Shown piece after piece: positions 63,095-64,000 of a stretch of 64,000 bases of DNA. Both the position numbers and the translations under genes were made by a program. Source of the stretch: Rhabditoides inermis (lineage: Eukaryota; Nematoda; Chromadorea; Rhabditida; Rhabditidae); NCBI GenBank assembly GCA_963966185.1, contig CAWZYM010000146.1, positions 912,001 to 976,000 on the forward strand, given 5' to 3'. How positions within the stretch are numbered: position 1 is the first letter of the stretch; the number at the start of each line of letters is the position of its first letter. The notes under the pieces are model-generated. The model saw nothing but the letters and a program-made list of their open reading frames with translations, did no database searches and was not told the origin of the DNA.

Positions 63095-64000
63095 ATGGAA
63101 ACAGATCAAGTTTCAGATGTGTCGGCAGGTGAACGAGACGAGATGGTTCACAAGGTGAGCAATGACAACAACATCTGCGTGAACGTGAGCTACGTCAAGT
63201 GGGAGGTGTTCAAATACTCTCCCGGCGAGCCCGCACAATTCAGTAGGTTTCTAGCGCGCTTCGAGGACAAGATCGAGGCTTTCGGTCTCAAGATTCCCGC
63301 GCGTCAGAAGGCCGCACTACTGCGCTGCAATGTCGTGGGTGCAGAATGGATCTTCCACGAGATGAGCGAGAAGAAGCACGACTTCGACGAACTGGTCAAG
63401 TACCTGATGGACTTCTTCGAAGGCGGCCGACATCAGATGGCTGTAGAGCACCGCAGCAACTTCAAGATGGAGCAGGGCAAGAACGAAAGGGTACGTGACT
63501 ACGCGAGACGTTGTTGGGAGAGAGTTGCCGGTCGTCATTACCCAGGTGAGTGCAAGAAGTACTTTCTCTACGACGACTTCGTCAACGGTATCCGACCTGA
63601 AGAGCTCCGAGTTATGAACCTGATGAACTATGGCGGCAGGAACATTGACAAGGACGACTTCTTTGCTGTGGTCATGCGAGCAGACTGGATTGAGACTCTG
63701 TTCTACGACCGCGACTGTAAGCCCTGTCCGGAGGAGCTAGCTGGAGACGCAAAACGGTGCGCCTACTGTGGATCGGCGAAGCACAAGGGCAGCTGCCAGC
63801 AGGTGCTGCGCAAGTGGAAGACGGCCGACCCCGTGAAGAAGGAGACCGACAACGTCGAAGCCTGCGAGCTGGAGAAGCGGATGCGTTATTGTGGGTACTG
63901 TAGAAAGGATGGTCATTCAGATCTCTACTGTTCTCGTCTGAAGAAGGCGCGGAAGAACCAGGCAAAGCGACACAATGGACGTAAGGCACAAGCCGATGCC
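63095..64000 (+). CDS. Retroelement Gag-like protein (copy 3), cut by the window end
   Basis: The first 302 codons are the same as in copy 1, including both zinc knuckles; the stop expected near 64034-64036 lies outside the window. Confidence 0.85.
   Translation, partial: METDQVSDVSAGERDEMVHKVSNDNNICVNVSYVKWEVFKYSPGEPAQFSRFLARFEDKIEAFGLKIPARQKAALLRCNVVGAEWIFHEMSEKKHDFDELVKYLMDFFEGGRHQMAVEHRSNFKMEQGKNERVRDYARRCWERVAGRHYPGECKKYFLYDDFVNGIRPEELRVMNLMNYGGRNIDKDDFFAVVMRADWIETLFYDRDCKPCPEELAGDAKRCAYCGSAKHKGSCQQVLRKWKTADPVKKETDNVEACELEKRMRYCGYCRKDGHSDLYCSRLKKARKNQAKRHNGRKAQADA

Larger units (their letters stand above)
55604..64000. repeat. Tandem unit, copy 3, truncated by the window end
   Basis: 8,397 bp visible. 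It shares the copy-2 states at the sites where copies 1 and 2 differ near 39912, 43765 and 44486, has the copy-1 state at the 45237 site, a private c at about 60840 (gttgtacattgc), and one extra T in the T-run at about 62877-62887 that shifts later coordinates to +17301. Confidence 0.95.

Overview
The window reads as nematode genomic DNA. The evidence is intron-dense genes with 40-180 nt exons and GT...TTTCAG introns, start codons lying 0-3 nt after a splice-acceptor-like TTTCAG (the pattern left by spliced-leader trans-splicing), and gene families that are nematode-specific or expanded in nematodes: a transthyretin-like (TTR-like) secreted protein, a GT92/DUF23 glycosyltransferase, a cest-type carboxylesterase and an SLC17-type transporter. 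The very short exons resemble diplogastrid (Pristionchus-like) genes, but I cannot name the species. Introns are loaded with (GA)n/(CT)n arrays.

Left part (1-38,290). Five protein-coding genes could be rebuilt exon by exon with every reading-frame phase consistent: a carboxylesterase (+, 22 exons, 564 aa, catalytic triad intact); a TTR-like protein (+, 6 exons, 150 aa) followed by a decayed tandem duplicate; an SLC17/MFS transporter (+, 20 exons, 520 aa); a zinc carboxypeptidase of family M14 (-, 14 exons, 433 aa, carboxypeptidase-B-like pocket); and a GT92 glycosyltransferase (-, 14 exons, 436 aa). Mobile DNA fills the gaps. A Penelope-like retroelement with its GIY-YIG endonuclease at the N-terminus (permuted, Naiad/Chlamys-like order) sits in carboxylesterase intron 11 with its pseudo-LTR. 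There are also two TIR elements with 9-bp target duplications, a TTAA-flanked MITE, a 635-bp foldback element carrying tRNA-like promoter boxes, and an inverted pair of tRNA-Gly-like SINEs.

Right part (38,304-64,000). An 8,650-bp unit is repeated in tandem: two full copies and a third cut by the window edge, more than 99.9% identical. The duplication breakpoint lies inside the terminal inverted repeat of a MITE. Each unit holds a divergent gene pair around a TATA-containing spacer. One is a minus-strand 8-exon gene for a 729-aa transposon-like protein. The other is a plus-strand gene ending in a retroviral-type Gag ORF (313 aa, two zinc knuckles) with no polymerase. This pair in a freshly amplified unit is the strongest candidate for something undescribed, with the usual caution that near-identical tandem copies can also be assembly artefacts.

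No function links the five ordinary genes to one another. They look like independent digestive/secretory, transport and glycosylation genes, each probably with its own promoter.
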